NCBI GenBank assembly: GCA_025517465.1
Contig: JAOPKE010000007.1
Span: forward strand, 124,001-188,000
Direction of reading: 5' to 3'
DNA from: Halobacteria archaeon HArc-gm2
GTDB taxonomy: Archaea; Halobacteriota; Halobacteria; Halobacteriales; Haloarculaceae
Length of the DNA: 64,000 nt
The notes under the pieces were generated by a model, which was not told the origin of the DNA, ran no database searches, and saw only the letters and a list, made by a program, of their open reading frames with translations. This document shows, in pieces, positions 33,636 through 41,933 of this stretch. A program made the translations under genes and the position numbers. Every line of letters starts with the position of its first letter. Positions within the stretch are counted from its first letter, which is position 1.

Positions 33636-34543
33636 GGAACCCGGAGTTTCTGGCCGTCCTGGGCGACGAAGCTCTCGCCCTCGAACGCATCGCTGGCCTC
33701 GTGGGCAAGCGGCGAGGAGTCCCCGCCGTAGCGGGTCGAGACGTGCGTGAGCGCGAGGCGTTTCGCACCGGCCCGCTGTGCCACTTCGGCAGCCTGTCTG
33801 GCCGTCGAATGTGCCGTCGCCTGTGCCCGGTCCCGGCGGTCCTCGGCGAAGGTGGCGTCGTGGATCAGCAGGTCCGCGTCCTCGCTGGCCGCGACGACGG
33901 CGTCGGTGGGCTCGGTGTCGCCGGTGTACACGAGGGTACGACCAGGCCTGGCCGGGCCGACGACCTCCTCGGGTTCGACGACGCGGCCGTCGTCGAGTTC
34001 GACGGACTCGCCGCGGTGGAGCTTGGAGTAGGCGGGACCAGGCGAGATGCCCAGTTCGTTCTCTGCCTTCTCGCGGTCGAACCGGCCCTTCCGGTCGTCC
34101 TCGACGACGGCGTAGCCCACGGACTTGCAGCGGTGCTCGGTCCGGACCGCGCGGACCTCGTACTCCTCGCGGTCGACCACGACGTCGCCGGGCGAGACCT
34201 GATGGATTCGCACGGGAAACGCGGGGTCGTTCCCGCTGACGTGGATCAGGTCCTCGATCTGGCTGCGAGTCCCCGCGGGGGCGTGGATGGACAGGGGCTC
34301 CTCCCGGTCGTTGAAGTCCCACGTCTGGACCAGGCCGGGGAGACCGAGGACGTGGTCGCCGTGGAGGTGGGAGACGAAGACGTGTTCGACCCCGAAGCCG
34401 GTGTTGTACCGCATCATCTGGCGCTGGGTCCCCTCGCCGCAGTCGAACAGCAGCTGGTCCCCTTCCCGGTTGACGAAGACGGCGCTCGTGTTGCGCTCGG
34501 TCGTGGGCACGGCGCCGCTGGTCCCGAGAAACGTTACCCGCAT
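33617..34543 (-). CDS. rnz: Ribonuclease Z (tRNA 3' processing)
   Basis: This 308-residue metallo-beta-lactamase-fold endonuclease cuts the 3' trailer of precursor tRNAs. It has the SHLHGDHVLGLPG zinc motif (HxHxDH), a TGDTEPTD strand and the late LTHVSTRYG His. The length and the exosite-containing middle part match the short-form RNase Z. A clean ATG at 34543 begins the normal MRVTFLGTSGAVPT. Confidence 0.95.
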   Translation of the reverse strand: MRVTFLGTSGAVPTTERNTSAVFVNREGDQLLFDCGEGTQRQMMRYNTGFGVEHVFVSHLHGDHVLGLPGLVQTWDFNDREEPLSIHAPAGTRSQIEDLIHVSGNDPAFPVRIHQVSPGDVVVDREEYEVRAVRTEHRCKSVGYAVVEDDRKGRFDREKAENELGISPGPAYSKLHRGESVELDDGRVVEPEEVVGPARPGRTLVYTGDTEPTDAVVAASEDADLLIHDATFAEDRRDRAQATAHSTARQAAEVAQRAGAKRLALTHVSTRYGGDSSPLAHEASDAFEGESFVAQDGQKLRVPYPDEE

Positions 34544-34937
34544 GGCGAATCGTCGGCGGGGGAGGGGTAAACCCGTGTCGGATTCCCACCGCTACGCCAC
34601 TGGCCGGGGGGACGGACGCCTCGGTATCACGCCGTTCGTTCACGTTGCGGATGTACACCACGACACGCCCCGTCCAATCGCAAGACGGCGGTCGGAAACC
34701 GGGACGTATTTCAGTGGGGGGGTTCGGGAAAGCAGGGCTGACTGGCGTTCGCGTCCGTCGGGGGGTTCTACCCCTCGATTCCGGTGCGGCCAAGGCCCCT
34801 CTTAGAACCGGTGAAATCGCACTAGGGCGGGCCTGTCACCGCCGCCGTAACTGAACGAACTCTCCGGTTTATCTGTTGATCGAACGACGTTTCGACTGCA
34901 TCGCCATGACAGTACCAACACCTGACCAGAGAGTAGT
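34544..34937. other. Intergenic region upstream of the secreted repeat protein
   Basis: No gene is seen. GGTTTATC at about 34867-34874 is TATA-like and would place transcription start about 40 bases before ATG 34938, so the mRNA probably has a short leader. A run of seven G at about 34715-34721 and nearby mixed-strand frames have no coding signature. Confidence 0.4.
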
Positions 34938-37900
34938 ATGACACGCTCCACGAACAGGGCCGCTGTCGTCATCGTCGCGTTGATGATAGCGCTCAGTGGC
35001 GCGTTCGTCGTACAGGGGGCCGTCGCGCAGGAGACTGCCGACGACTCCGAGAGCGACGAGTCGTCGCTCGAGGTCGTATCGCTGAACGCACCGGAGAGCG
35101 CCGCGCCCGGGTCGAACGTCAGCGTCGGCGCGGAGATCGAGAACCCCACCGACGACCGGATAACCGAATCCGTCGAGTTCCGCCTCGGCGGGGCGGTCGT
35201 CGCCACGAAGCTCGTGACGGTCGACCCGAACGACTCCGAGGTGGTCCAGTTCCGGGCCGACACGGAGGGGCTCGAGACGGGGACCTACTACCACGCCGTC
35301 TTCACCGAAGACAGTGGACAGGTCGAACAGATCACCCTCTCCGAGTCGTTCACGCTCGACTCGGTCGACGCACCGGAGAACGCGACCGTCGGGGACGAAC
35401 TCACCGTCGAGGCCGAGGTGACTAACCCCAACGACTTCGAGACGAACCAGTCGGTGACGTTCCGCCTCGACGGCCAGGTCGTCTCCGAGGAGCGGGTCAC
35501 GCTCGACGCCGAGGAGAGTGACACCGTCACGTTCGACGTCGCCACCGACGGCCTCGAAGCCGGCGACTACGTCCACGGGGTCTTCACCCGGGACGACGGG
35601 CAGTTCCTCCAGCTGACCCTCGACGCCGCAGAGGACGCCGAGGACGACGAGGAGGACACCGAGACGGAGACTGAAACGGAAACGGAAACCGAGACTGAGA
35701 CTGAGACGGAAACGGAAACCGAGACTGAGACGGAAACGGAAACCGAGACTGAGACGGAAGCGGAAACCGAGACTGAGACGGAAACGGAGACCGAGACTGA
35801 GACGGAAACGGAGACCGAGACTGAGACGGAAACGGAAACCGAGACTGAGACCGACACGGAAACGGAGACCGAGACTGAGACGGAAACGGAAACCGAGACT
35901 GAGACCGACACGGAAACGGAGACCGAGACTGAGACGGAAACCGAGACTGAGACCGACACGGAAACGGAGACCGAGACTGAGACTGAGACCGAGGTCGAGG
36001 ACGAACCGAGCGCGTCAGTCGTCTTCCCGACCTACAACGCCACGATGGTCACCGTCGACCAGGTCACGGTGTCGGACGGCGGCTTCGTCGCCATCCACGA
36101 ACAGACCGACGACGGTGCGGTCGGGCCGGTCATCGGCGTCTCCGAGTACCTCGATGCCGGAACCCACGAGAACGTCGAGGTCCACCTCTTCGACGTCCCC
36201 GGTGCGGAGTACGACCAGGACGAGCTCACGGAGAGCCAGACCCTGATCGCGATGCCGCACCTCGACACCGACGACGACCAGACGTACGACTTCGTCGCCA
36301 CGAACGGCACGGAGGACGGCCCCTACACCGCGGACGGTGAAGCGGTCACCGACGAGGCCTACATCCAGCTAGACGACGTCGAAGAGCCAGAGACGGAAAC
36401 GGAGACCGAGACTGAGACTGAAACGGAGACCGAGACCGAGACGGAAACGGACACGGAGACCGAGACTGAGACTGAAACGGAGACTGAGACCGAGGAACCT
36501 GCTGCGGAAGTGAACGCGAGCGTTACGTTCGAGCAGCAGACGACGGACGGTACGACGATAACAGTCGACTCGGTCGAACTCGGTGAAGGCGGCTTCGTCG
36601 CCGTCCACAACGAGAGCCTGCTCGACGGTGACGCCGTCGGCAGCGTCGTCGGGGTCTCGGAGTACCTCGAACCCGGTGAGTACGAAGACGTCGAGATCGA
36701 GCTCTTCGACGTTCCCGGCGCGGAGTACGACCAGAACGAACTCACGGAGAACCAGACGCTGATCGTGATGCCGCACCTGGACACGAACGACAACGAGACC
36801 TACGACTTCGTTGCGACCAACGGGTCGGAAGACGGTCCGTACACCCAGGACGGTGAAGTGGTGACCGACGAAGCGCTCGTCCAGGTCGCCGGCGTCGAGC
36901 AGCCGCCGGAAGAGACTGAGACCGAAGAACCGCTGAACGAGACGGAGACGGAGACGGAAACTGAAACGGAGACCGAAGCACCGGTCAACGAGACTGAGAC
37001 CGAAGAACCGCTGAACGACACGGAGACTGAAACGGAAACCGAGACCGAGGTGGCGGCGTCCGCGAACGCCTCCGTCGCGTTCGAGAACCAGACTTCGAAC
37101 GGGACGACGGTGACCATCGACAGCGTCACCGTGCCGGACGGCGGCTACGTCGCCATCCACGACCAGTTCCTGTTCGAGGGTGACGTCATCGGGAGCGTCG
37201 TCGGCGCCTCCGAGTACCTGGAGGCCGGGACCCACGAGAACGTCACGGTCTCCCTGTTCAACGTCTCCGGCGCGGAGTACGCACAGGACGCGCTCACCGA
37301 GAACGAGACGTTGATCGCGATGCCGCACCAGGAGACGAACGACAACGAGACGTACGACTTCGTCGCGACGAACGGCACCGAGGACGGTGCCTACACGGTC
37401 GACGGTGAACCGGTCACCGACGAAGCGCTGATCACCGTCCAGGCAGACGCCGAACCGGTCCAGGAGACCGAGACGGAGACGCCTGTCAACGAGACGGAGA
37501 CGGAGACCGAGGCCGGACTCAACGAGACGGAGACCGAGGCCGGACTCAACGAGACCGAGAACGAGACGACGAACGAGACCGCCGCGATGGACGCGAACGC
37601 GTCCGTGGAAGTGACGAACGTGAGTTCGCAGGGCACCGAAGTGACTGTCAACGCGACCCTGCCTGAGGGTGGCTACGTGGCCGTCCACGACGATAGTCTG
37701 CTCGCCAACGCGACCGAGCTCGACCTGAGCGAGGCGGTCAACAGCACTATCGGCGCCTCGGAGTACCTCGAAGCTGGTGAGCACGAGAACGTGACGATCA
37801 CGCTGTTCGACGTGCCCGGTGCCGAGTTCGACGAGACCGAACTCACCGAGAGCCAGTTCCTGGTCGCGATGCCGCACATGGAGACGAACGACAACGAGAC

Positions 37901-38783
37901 GTTCGACTACGTCGCGACGAACGGCACCGAAGATGGGCCGTACACCATCGACGGTGAACCGATCGTCGCGCCCGCGATCTACGACGCGCCGGGCGACAAC
38001 GAGACGATAGTCGGGTACAACGAGTCCGACGACGGGGCGGCGGACGTCAACGAGACTGAAAACGAGACCGAAGCCGGACTCAACGAGACCGAGAACGAAA
38101 CTGACGGGCTGAACGAGACCGAAACGGAGACCGAGGCCGGACTCAACGAGACTGAAAACGAGACCGAGGCCGGACTCAACGAGACTGAAAACGAGACCGA
38201 GGCCGGACTCAACGAGACCGAAACGGAGACCGAAACCGACGCGGCGGGTGACACGACGACGGTCACGGCACAGACCGCGGTCACCTTCGAGAACCAGACC
38301 GCGAACGTGACCGAGAACGGTACCGCGGTGACCATCGAGTCGACGACGCTCTCCGAGGGTGGCTACGTGGCCATCCACAACGAGAGCCTGCTCGACGGTG
38401 ACGCCGTCGGCAGCGTCGTCGGTGTCTCCGAGTACCTCGAGGCCGGGACCTACGAGAACCTCTCGGTGGTTCTCTACAACGTCTCCGGTGCCGAGTTCAA
38501 CGACACCGAGTTCACGGAGAACGAGACGCTGATCGCGATGCCGCACATGGAGACGAACGACAACGAGACGTACGACTTCGTCGCCACGAACGGGACGGCT
38601 GACGGGCCGTACACCGACGAGGGCGGCGCCATCGTCGACAACGCCACCGTCGCACCGCCGAGCGAGGACGCGACGGACGCCGGCGAAATGACCGAGACGA
38701 ACGCGACTGCCGAGGAGACGAACGAAACCGTGACCGAGACGAACGCCACGGAGGACGAGACCGAAGCGCTCGTCGCTCCCTGA
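34938..38783 (+). CDS. Secreted Thr-Glu repeat protein with five DUF7282-like domains
   Basis: This 1281-residue protein is exported by a Sec signal (residues 1-31, ending VAQE). Two Ig-like CARDB-type domains (~45-125 and ~140-230) precede a ~115-residue run of Thr-Glu pairs. Five ~130-residue DUF7282-like domains follow, each with GG(F/Y)VA(V/I)H, (V/I)GVSEYL, GAE(Y/F) and LIAMPH..TND signatures, separated by shorter TETE or NETETEAGLNE spacers. There are many N-glycosylation sequons (NET, NDT). There is no C-terminal PGF-CTERM or hydrophobic anchor, so it may be released or held by other surface proteins. Confidence 0.85.
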   Translation: MTRSTNRAAVVIVALMIALSGAFVVQGAVAQETADDSESDESSLEVVSLNAPESAAPGSNVSVGAEIENPTDDRITESVEFRLGGAVVATKLVTVDPNDSEVVQFRADTEGLETGTYYHAVFTEDSGQVEQITLSESFTLDSVDAPENATVGDELTVEAEVTNPNDFETNQSVTFRLDGQVVSEERVTLDAEESDTVTFDVATDGLEAGDYVHGVFTRDDGQFLQLTLDAAEDAEDDEEDTETETETETETETETETETETETETETETETETEAETETETETETETETETETETETETETETETDTETETETETETETETETDTETETETETETETETDTETETETETETEVEDEPSASVVFPTYNATMVTVDQVTVSDGGFVAIHEQTDDGAVGPVIGVSEYLDAGTHENVEVHLFDVPGAEYDQDELTESQTLIAMPHLDTDDDQTYDFVATNGTEDGPYTADGEAVTDEAYIQLDDVEEPETETETETETETETETETETDTETETETETETETEEPAAEVNASVTFEQQTTDGTTITVDSVELGEGGFVAVHNESLLDGDAVGSVVGVSEYLEPGEYEDVEIELFDVPGAEYDQNELTENQTLIVMPHLDTNDNETYDFVATNGSEDGPYTQDGEVVTDEALVQVAGVEQPPEETETEEPLNETETETETETETEAPVNETETEEPLNDTETETETETEVAASANASVAFENQTSNGTTVTIDSVTVPDGGYVAIHDQFLFEGDVIGSVVGASEYLEAGTHENVTVSLFNVSGAEYAQDALTENETLIAMPHQETNDNETYDFVATNGTEDGAYTVDGEPVTDEALITVQADAEPVQETETETPVNETETETEAGLNETETEAGLNETENETTNETAAMDANASVEVTNVSSQGTEVTVNATLPEGGYVAVHDDSLLANATELDLSEAVNSTIGASEYLEAGEHENVTITLFDVPGAEFDETELTESQFLVAMPHMETNDNETFDYVATNGTEDGPYTIDGEPIVAPAIYDAPGDNETIVGYNESDDGAADVNETENETEAGLNETENETDGLNETETETEAGLNETENETEAGLNETENETEAGLNETETETETDAAGDTTTVTAQTAVTFENQTANVTENGTAVTIESTTLSEGGYVAIHNESLLDGDAVGSVVGVSEYLEAGTYENLSVVLYNVSGAEFNDTEFTENETLIAMPHMETNDNETYDFVATNGTADGPYTDEGGAIVDNATVAPPSEDATDAGEMTETNATAEETNETVTETNATEDETEALVAP
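35650..35996 (+). repeat. Coding Thr-Glu hexanucleotide repeat tract
   Basis: About 347 bases of near-perfect ACN-GAR codon pairs (GAGACGGAAACGGAGACC type) encode alternating Thr and Glu, interrupted by rare Asp or Ala. Identical sub-blocks of 30-60 bases recur, the mark of slippage or unequal recombination, so the length probably varies between strains. Related shorter tracts lie at about 36393-36498 and 36905-37050. Confidence 0.9.
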
Positions 38784-38857
38784 CGCGATCCGGCCGACTT
38801 CATTTTTCGACTCGCGATCTGGTCCCGTAGCTCCGCGGCCGCTCGTGGAGGGCTAGC

Positions 38858-38864
38858 GTTTTTA
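38858..38864 (+). promoter_or_regulatory. TATA-like element of the trkA gene
   Basis: GTTTTTA lies 24-30 bases before ATG 38888, consistent with a leaderless transcript. Confidence 0.5.
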
Positions 38865-38887
38865 GGCCTGGTAACGTACGGCATGGC

Positions 38888-39544
38888 ATGAAGTTCGTCA
38901 TCGTCGGCTACGGACGCGTCGGGATGCGGACCGCCGGCATTCTGGCCCCGGAAGGCCACGACGTCGTCGTCGTCGACAACGACCCGGACAAGGTAGACCG
39001 AGCACGGACGGAGGGGTTCGAGACCGTCGCGGGCGACGGCACGGACGAGAGCGTCCTCGAGGAGGCCGGACTGGCTGACGCCGACGCTATCGGCGGGCTG
39101 ACCGGCGACCTCAACACCAACTTCACGGCCTGCATGATCGGCAAGGAGTACGGCTGCCGGACCGTGTTGCGCATCGACGAGGACTACCGCGAAGAGATCT
39201 ACGAGAAGTACGACGCGGACGTCGACGAGATAATCTACCCCGAGCGCCTGGGCGCGGCGGGGGCCAAGACCGCGCTGCTCGGGGGCGACTTCAACGTCAT
39301 CGCCGACCTCGCCGAGCAGTTGACCGTCGCGACGGTGGACATCCCCGAGGGCGCGCCCGTGGTCGGCTCGCGCGTCGTCGAGGTCGACCTCCCGAGCCAG
39401 GCGCGCATCTACGCCCACGGCCACGACAGGGAGCCGATGACGATTCCACTGCCGCGGACGGAGATAGAAGCCGGCGACCACGTGGCGGTCCTCTCCGACC
39501 CGGACGCCATCACGGAGGTCCGGACGGCGCTCCGGGGGGCGTAG
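38888..39544 (+). CDS. trkA: TrkA-type potassium uptake regulatory protein (RCK)
   Basis: This 218-residue cytoplasmic regulator has an N-terminal RCK Rossmann domain (MKFVIVGYGRVGMRTAG nucleotide loop, VVVDNDPDK acidic end) and a C-terminal TrkA_C domain (~140-215, VVGSRVVEVDLPS...AGDHVAVLSDPD). It gates K+ transporters according to bound NAD(H) or ATP, important for osmotic balance in salt-in haloarchaea. No Trk channel subunit is adjacent. It could instead be a general RCK regulator of another channel. Confidence 0.85.
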   Translation: MKFVIVGYGRVGMRTAGILAPEGHDVVVVDNDPDKVDRARTEGFETVAGDGTDESVLEEAGLADADAIGGLTGDLNTNFTACMIGKEYGCRTVLRIDEDYREEIYEKYDADVDEIIYPERLGAAGAKTALLGGDFNVIADLAEQLTVATVDIPEGAPVVGSRVVEVDLPSQARIYAHGHDREPMTIPLPRTEIEAGDHVAVLSDPDAITEVRTALRGA

Positions 39545-39922
39545 TCACTCCGGAGAGTGGAGAGGGGGTCGAGCGCGACCCGTCCGGAGGGCAGCCGGCG
39601 CGTACCGAAAGAGGATAGGTCGCGTCGTCCGGGCGCGCGATGGGAGGATGGGATACGGGCGCACCGTCGTCCTGTCCGGCGACGGCACGCGAGCCGTACG
39701 TGCGCACCCGTCGAATGGGAACCCTGGCTCTCACTTAAACACCCGTCAGACGGGCGTCTCATAGTGTCGGTTGTACCTATTTTCGGCAGGCACATGCCAC
39801 CGACGGGGTGAACTGGGGCTGAACGAACAGATGGTGGGAAAACGCTGGGAACGAATTACAACCGACGCTATCACGCCGCCGTCCGCCGGGGATTTTTGGT
39901 CGCGCCGCCCCTCGATGCGGGC
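39545..39922. other. Intergenic region, no standard gene
   Basis: A 31-residue frame at 39831-39926 ends in a four-base ATGA overlap with the micro-ORF at 39923, but its third-position composition is weak. Otherwise nothing is recognised; the interval includes GTCAGACGGGCGTCTCATAG at 39744-39763, which is partly palindromic. Confidence 0.3.
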
Positions 39923-40018
39923 ATGACATGGGGGACGCTGTTCGACGGCGCCGACGAGTACGACGTCACTGTCGAGGACATCGACCGGACGCTCTCGGAG
40001 CACAGGGATGACTGCTGA
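39923..40018 (+). CDS. 31-residue micro-protein upstream of PIN gene
   Basis: An acidic short protein starting MTWGTLFDGADEYDVTVEDI with an almost perfect G/C third-position pattern, as in real haloarchaeal genes. It overlaps the following PIN-like gene by 11 bases in another frame, implying translational coupling. The position and size suggest a minimal antitoxin-like partner, but no DNA-binding motif is visible, so the role is inference. Confidence 0.6.
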   Translation: MTWGTLFDGADEYDVTVEDIDRTLSEHRDDC

Positions 40019-40475
40019 CCCGACCCGCGTCGTCGCCGACGCCGACGTCCTCGCCGCTGACCTCCTCGTCGGTGGCGACGCCCGCGCGGCCCTCGACCAC
40101 GTCCGCGGGCACTCCTGGCTCACCCTCGTCGCCAGCGATTCGCTGCTGGACGACGCCGAGGCGGTGATCGCCGACCTGACCGACGACGACCTCGCGGCGG
40201 ACTGGCGCGAGCGGGTCGAGGCCGAACGGGAACCCGTCGACCACCCCGACGACGACCATCCGGCGCTGGCCTCCGCCTACCGCGGCGAGGCGGCCCACCT
40301 GCTCACGTTCGACGACTCGCTCCGCAGCGCCGAGGCCGGCCTCTCCCTGCAACCGCGCGTCTCGGTCAGCGTCCGCTCGCCGGACGCGTTCACGACCGTC
40401 TTCGACGCCGAATCGCTGTACGAGGCGACCCACGAAAGTGAGTATCCGGGACCGGACCGCGACCCCAGAAAGTAG
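40008..40475 (+). CDS. PIN-like domain protein (DUF7384-type)
   Basis: This 155-residue protein has a PIN-type core: VVADADVLAADLL at the N terminus (Asp pair), a central helical part with DDAEAVIADL, and AAHLLTFDDSLRSAEAG with two Asp near the C terminus. These acidic residues could bind a metal for RNA cleavage. It resembles a haloarchaea-specific PIN-like group that lacks a classical VapB antitoxin. It follows the micro-ORF with overlap. Activity is unproven. Confidence 0.7.
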   Translation: MTADPTRVVADADVLAADLLVGGDARAALDHVRGHSWLTLVASDSLLDDAEAVIADLTDDDLAADWRERVEAEREPVDHPDDDHPALASAYRGEAAHLLTFDDSLRSAEAGLSLQPRVSVSVRSPDAFTTVFDAESLYEATHESEYPGPDRDPRK

Positions 40476-40511
40476 TGCTCGCTACCGCTCGCCACCGGCC
40501 GCCATCGGCCG

Positions 40512-41279
40512 CTAGCGCCCGCCGTTGACGATCCTGGCGCCCCAGCGACGAAACGGGCGGGGAGTGATCCGCAGGAACAGGGTCAGGAGTTTCATCGGCA
40601 GGCCGGGAATCACGACCACGTCGCCGGACTGGAGGCCGGCGTAGGCGGCCGTCGCGACCTCCTCGGGCGTGTGGGAGAACACCTGGGCAACGGTGGAGTC
40701 GCCCATCCCGGCGCGTTCCTGGAATTCCGTGTCGACCGGGCCGGGACAGACCACGGTTACGTCGATATCGGTGTCGCGGTACTCCGCCGCCAGCGCCTCG
40801 GAGAAGCTGTTGACGTACGCCTTGCTGGCGTAGTAGCCGGCCAGCAGCGGCCCAGGGGTGAAGCCCGCGACGGAGCCGACGTTCAGGACCTGTCCCCGGG
40901 AGCGGCCGTCGAGGAACCGGTGGGTAAGTTCCACGAGCACGTCGACGTTCAGCCGGAGCTGGGTCCGCTGGTCGGCCAGGTCGCCCTCGCCGAAGCGGCC
41001 GTAGACGCCGACGCCGACGTTGTTGACCAGCGCGTCGAGGCTGATTCCCCGGTCGTCGAGTGAGTCGAACAGCCGGTCGGGCGCGTCGCCGTCGGCCATA
41101 TCCAGCGGAATCGCCGTCGCGTCGACGCCGTAGTCGGTTTCGAGTTCGTCGGCGAGCGACCGGAGTCGCTCCTCGCGCCGGGCGACGAGGACCACGTCTC
41201 GGCCGTGTCTGGCGAACTCCGTCGCGAGCGCGTGCCCGATGCCGGCGCTGGCACCGGTGACGAGTGCTGTGGGTGCCAT
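40512..41279 (-). CDS. Short-chain dehydrogenase/reductase
   Basis: This 255-residue Rossmann-fold enzyme has the TGASAGIG cofactor loop, VARREER (NADP-type Arg pair), NNVG, GSVAGF and YYASK motifs. It belongs to the DltE/YqjQ-like subgroup of SDRs. A C-terminal hydrophobic/basic segment (KLLTLFLRITPRPFRRW) may contact the membrane. The start at 41279 is chosen as the normal family Met. Seven bases separate it from the upstream rdgB gene, so the two may be co-transcribed. Confidence 0.88.
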   Translation of the reverse strand: MAPTALVTGASAGIGHALATEFARHGRDVVLVARREERLRSLADELETDYGVDATAIPLDMADGDAPDRLFDSLDDRGISLDALVNNVGVGVYGRFGEGDLADQRTQLRLNVDVLVELTHRFLDGRSRGQVLNVGSVAGFTPGPLLAGYYASKAYVNSFSEALAAEYRDTDIDVTVVCPGPVDTEFQERAGMGDSTVAQVFSHTPEEVATAAYAGLQSGDVVVIPGLPMKLLTLFLRITPRPFRRWGARIVNGGR

Positions 41280-41286
41280 CGGGCGG

Positions 41287-41928
41287 TCAGACCCGTCCGG
41301 TCTCGTCGAGCCAGTCGCCCAGTTTCGCCAGCGCCCGGCCGCGGTGGGAGACGGCGTTCTTTTCTTCGGTATCCATCTCGGCGAACGTCGTCCCGTCGTG
41401 TTCGAAGATGGGGTCGTAGCCGAACCCGCCGTCGCCGCGGGGTTCGACGATGGTACCCGGGACGACGCCCTCGAAGATTTTGACCGGCGGGTCGCCGTCG
41501 CGGACGGAGTCGGCGCGCGCACGGCTCGCTCCGCTCACCGTTCGCTCGTTCGGCGCCCCCTCCCTGCGGTCGGCGCCGCCCGCGTCGAACCCCTCGCCGT
41601 CGCAGTACGCGACGACCGTCCTGAATTTCGCGCCGTGGTCGTCCTCGGGCTCCGTGAGCCGCCAGACCCGCTCGATACCGACGTGGGACTCGACGTAGGA
41701 GGAGTACGGGCCGGGGAAGCCGTCGAAGGCGTCGACGAACAGGCCGGAGTCGTCGACGATGACCGGTTCTCCGGCCTCCCGGTAGGCTTCCCGGGCGCCG
41801 TGGGCAGCGATGGTCCCCAGATCCTCGCCCTGTACCTCGGTGTAGTCGAAGTCGAACTGTTCGACCGACCCCAGGTACTCCTCGGCCTCGTGGACCTTTC
41901 CGGGGTTGGTCGTGACGAACGTGAGCAT
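41287..41928 (-). CDS. rdgB: XTP/dITP pyrophosphatase (HAM1/RdgB) with an in-frame insertion
   Basis: This 213-residue housekeeping enzyme hydrolyses non-canonical purine triphosphates. It has FVTTNPGKVHEAEEYL (substrate SxxxxK-like), VDDSGLFVDAF and GYDPIFEHDGTTFAEM. Residues ~115-140 (DRREGAPNERTVSGASRARA) replace what is normally a short acidic loop. The DNA there (about 41516-41590) is made of dispersed-repeat sequence like that at 28.2 kb. The reading frame is kept and the active-site motifs are intact, so the enzyme is probably functional. Confidence 0.92.
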   Translation of the reverse strand: MLTFVTTNPGKVHEAEEYLGSVEQFDFDYTEVQGEDLGTIAAHGAREAYREAGEPVIVDDSGLFVDAFDGFPGPYSSYVESHVGIERVWRLTEPEDDHGAKFRTVVAYCDGEGFDAGGADRREGAPNERTVSGASRARADSVRDGDPPVKIFEGVVPGTIVEPRGDGGFGYDPIFEHDGTTFAEMDTEEKNAVSHRGRALAKLGDWLDETGRV

Positions 41929-41933
41929 AGTGG

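Noticed and set aside
35650-35996. A CRISPR-like array
   Set aside because: The repeats are contiguous ACN-GAR codons without unique spacers and keep one open reading frame.
36369-38546. A 725-codon minus-strand frame opposite the DUF7282 protein
   Set aside because: It is a shadow of the repeated coding sequence; its repeats are only the complement of the Thr-Glu and domain repeats.
34938-38783. The S-layer glycoprotein
   Set aside because: It lacks the C-terminal PGF-CTERM/membrane segment expected of the haloarchaeal S-layer protein, and it is dominated by Thr-Glu spacers.
39831-39926. A 31-codon frame ending in ATGA over the next micro-ORF
   Set aside because: The third codon positions are not G/C biased as in real genes of this window. 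The overlap may be chance, so it is not listed as a gene.
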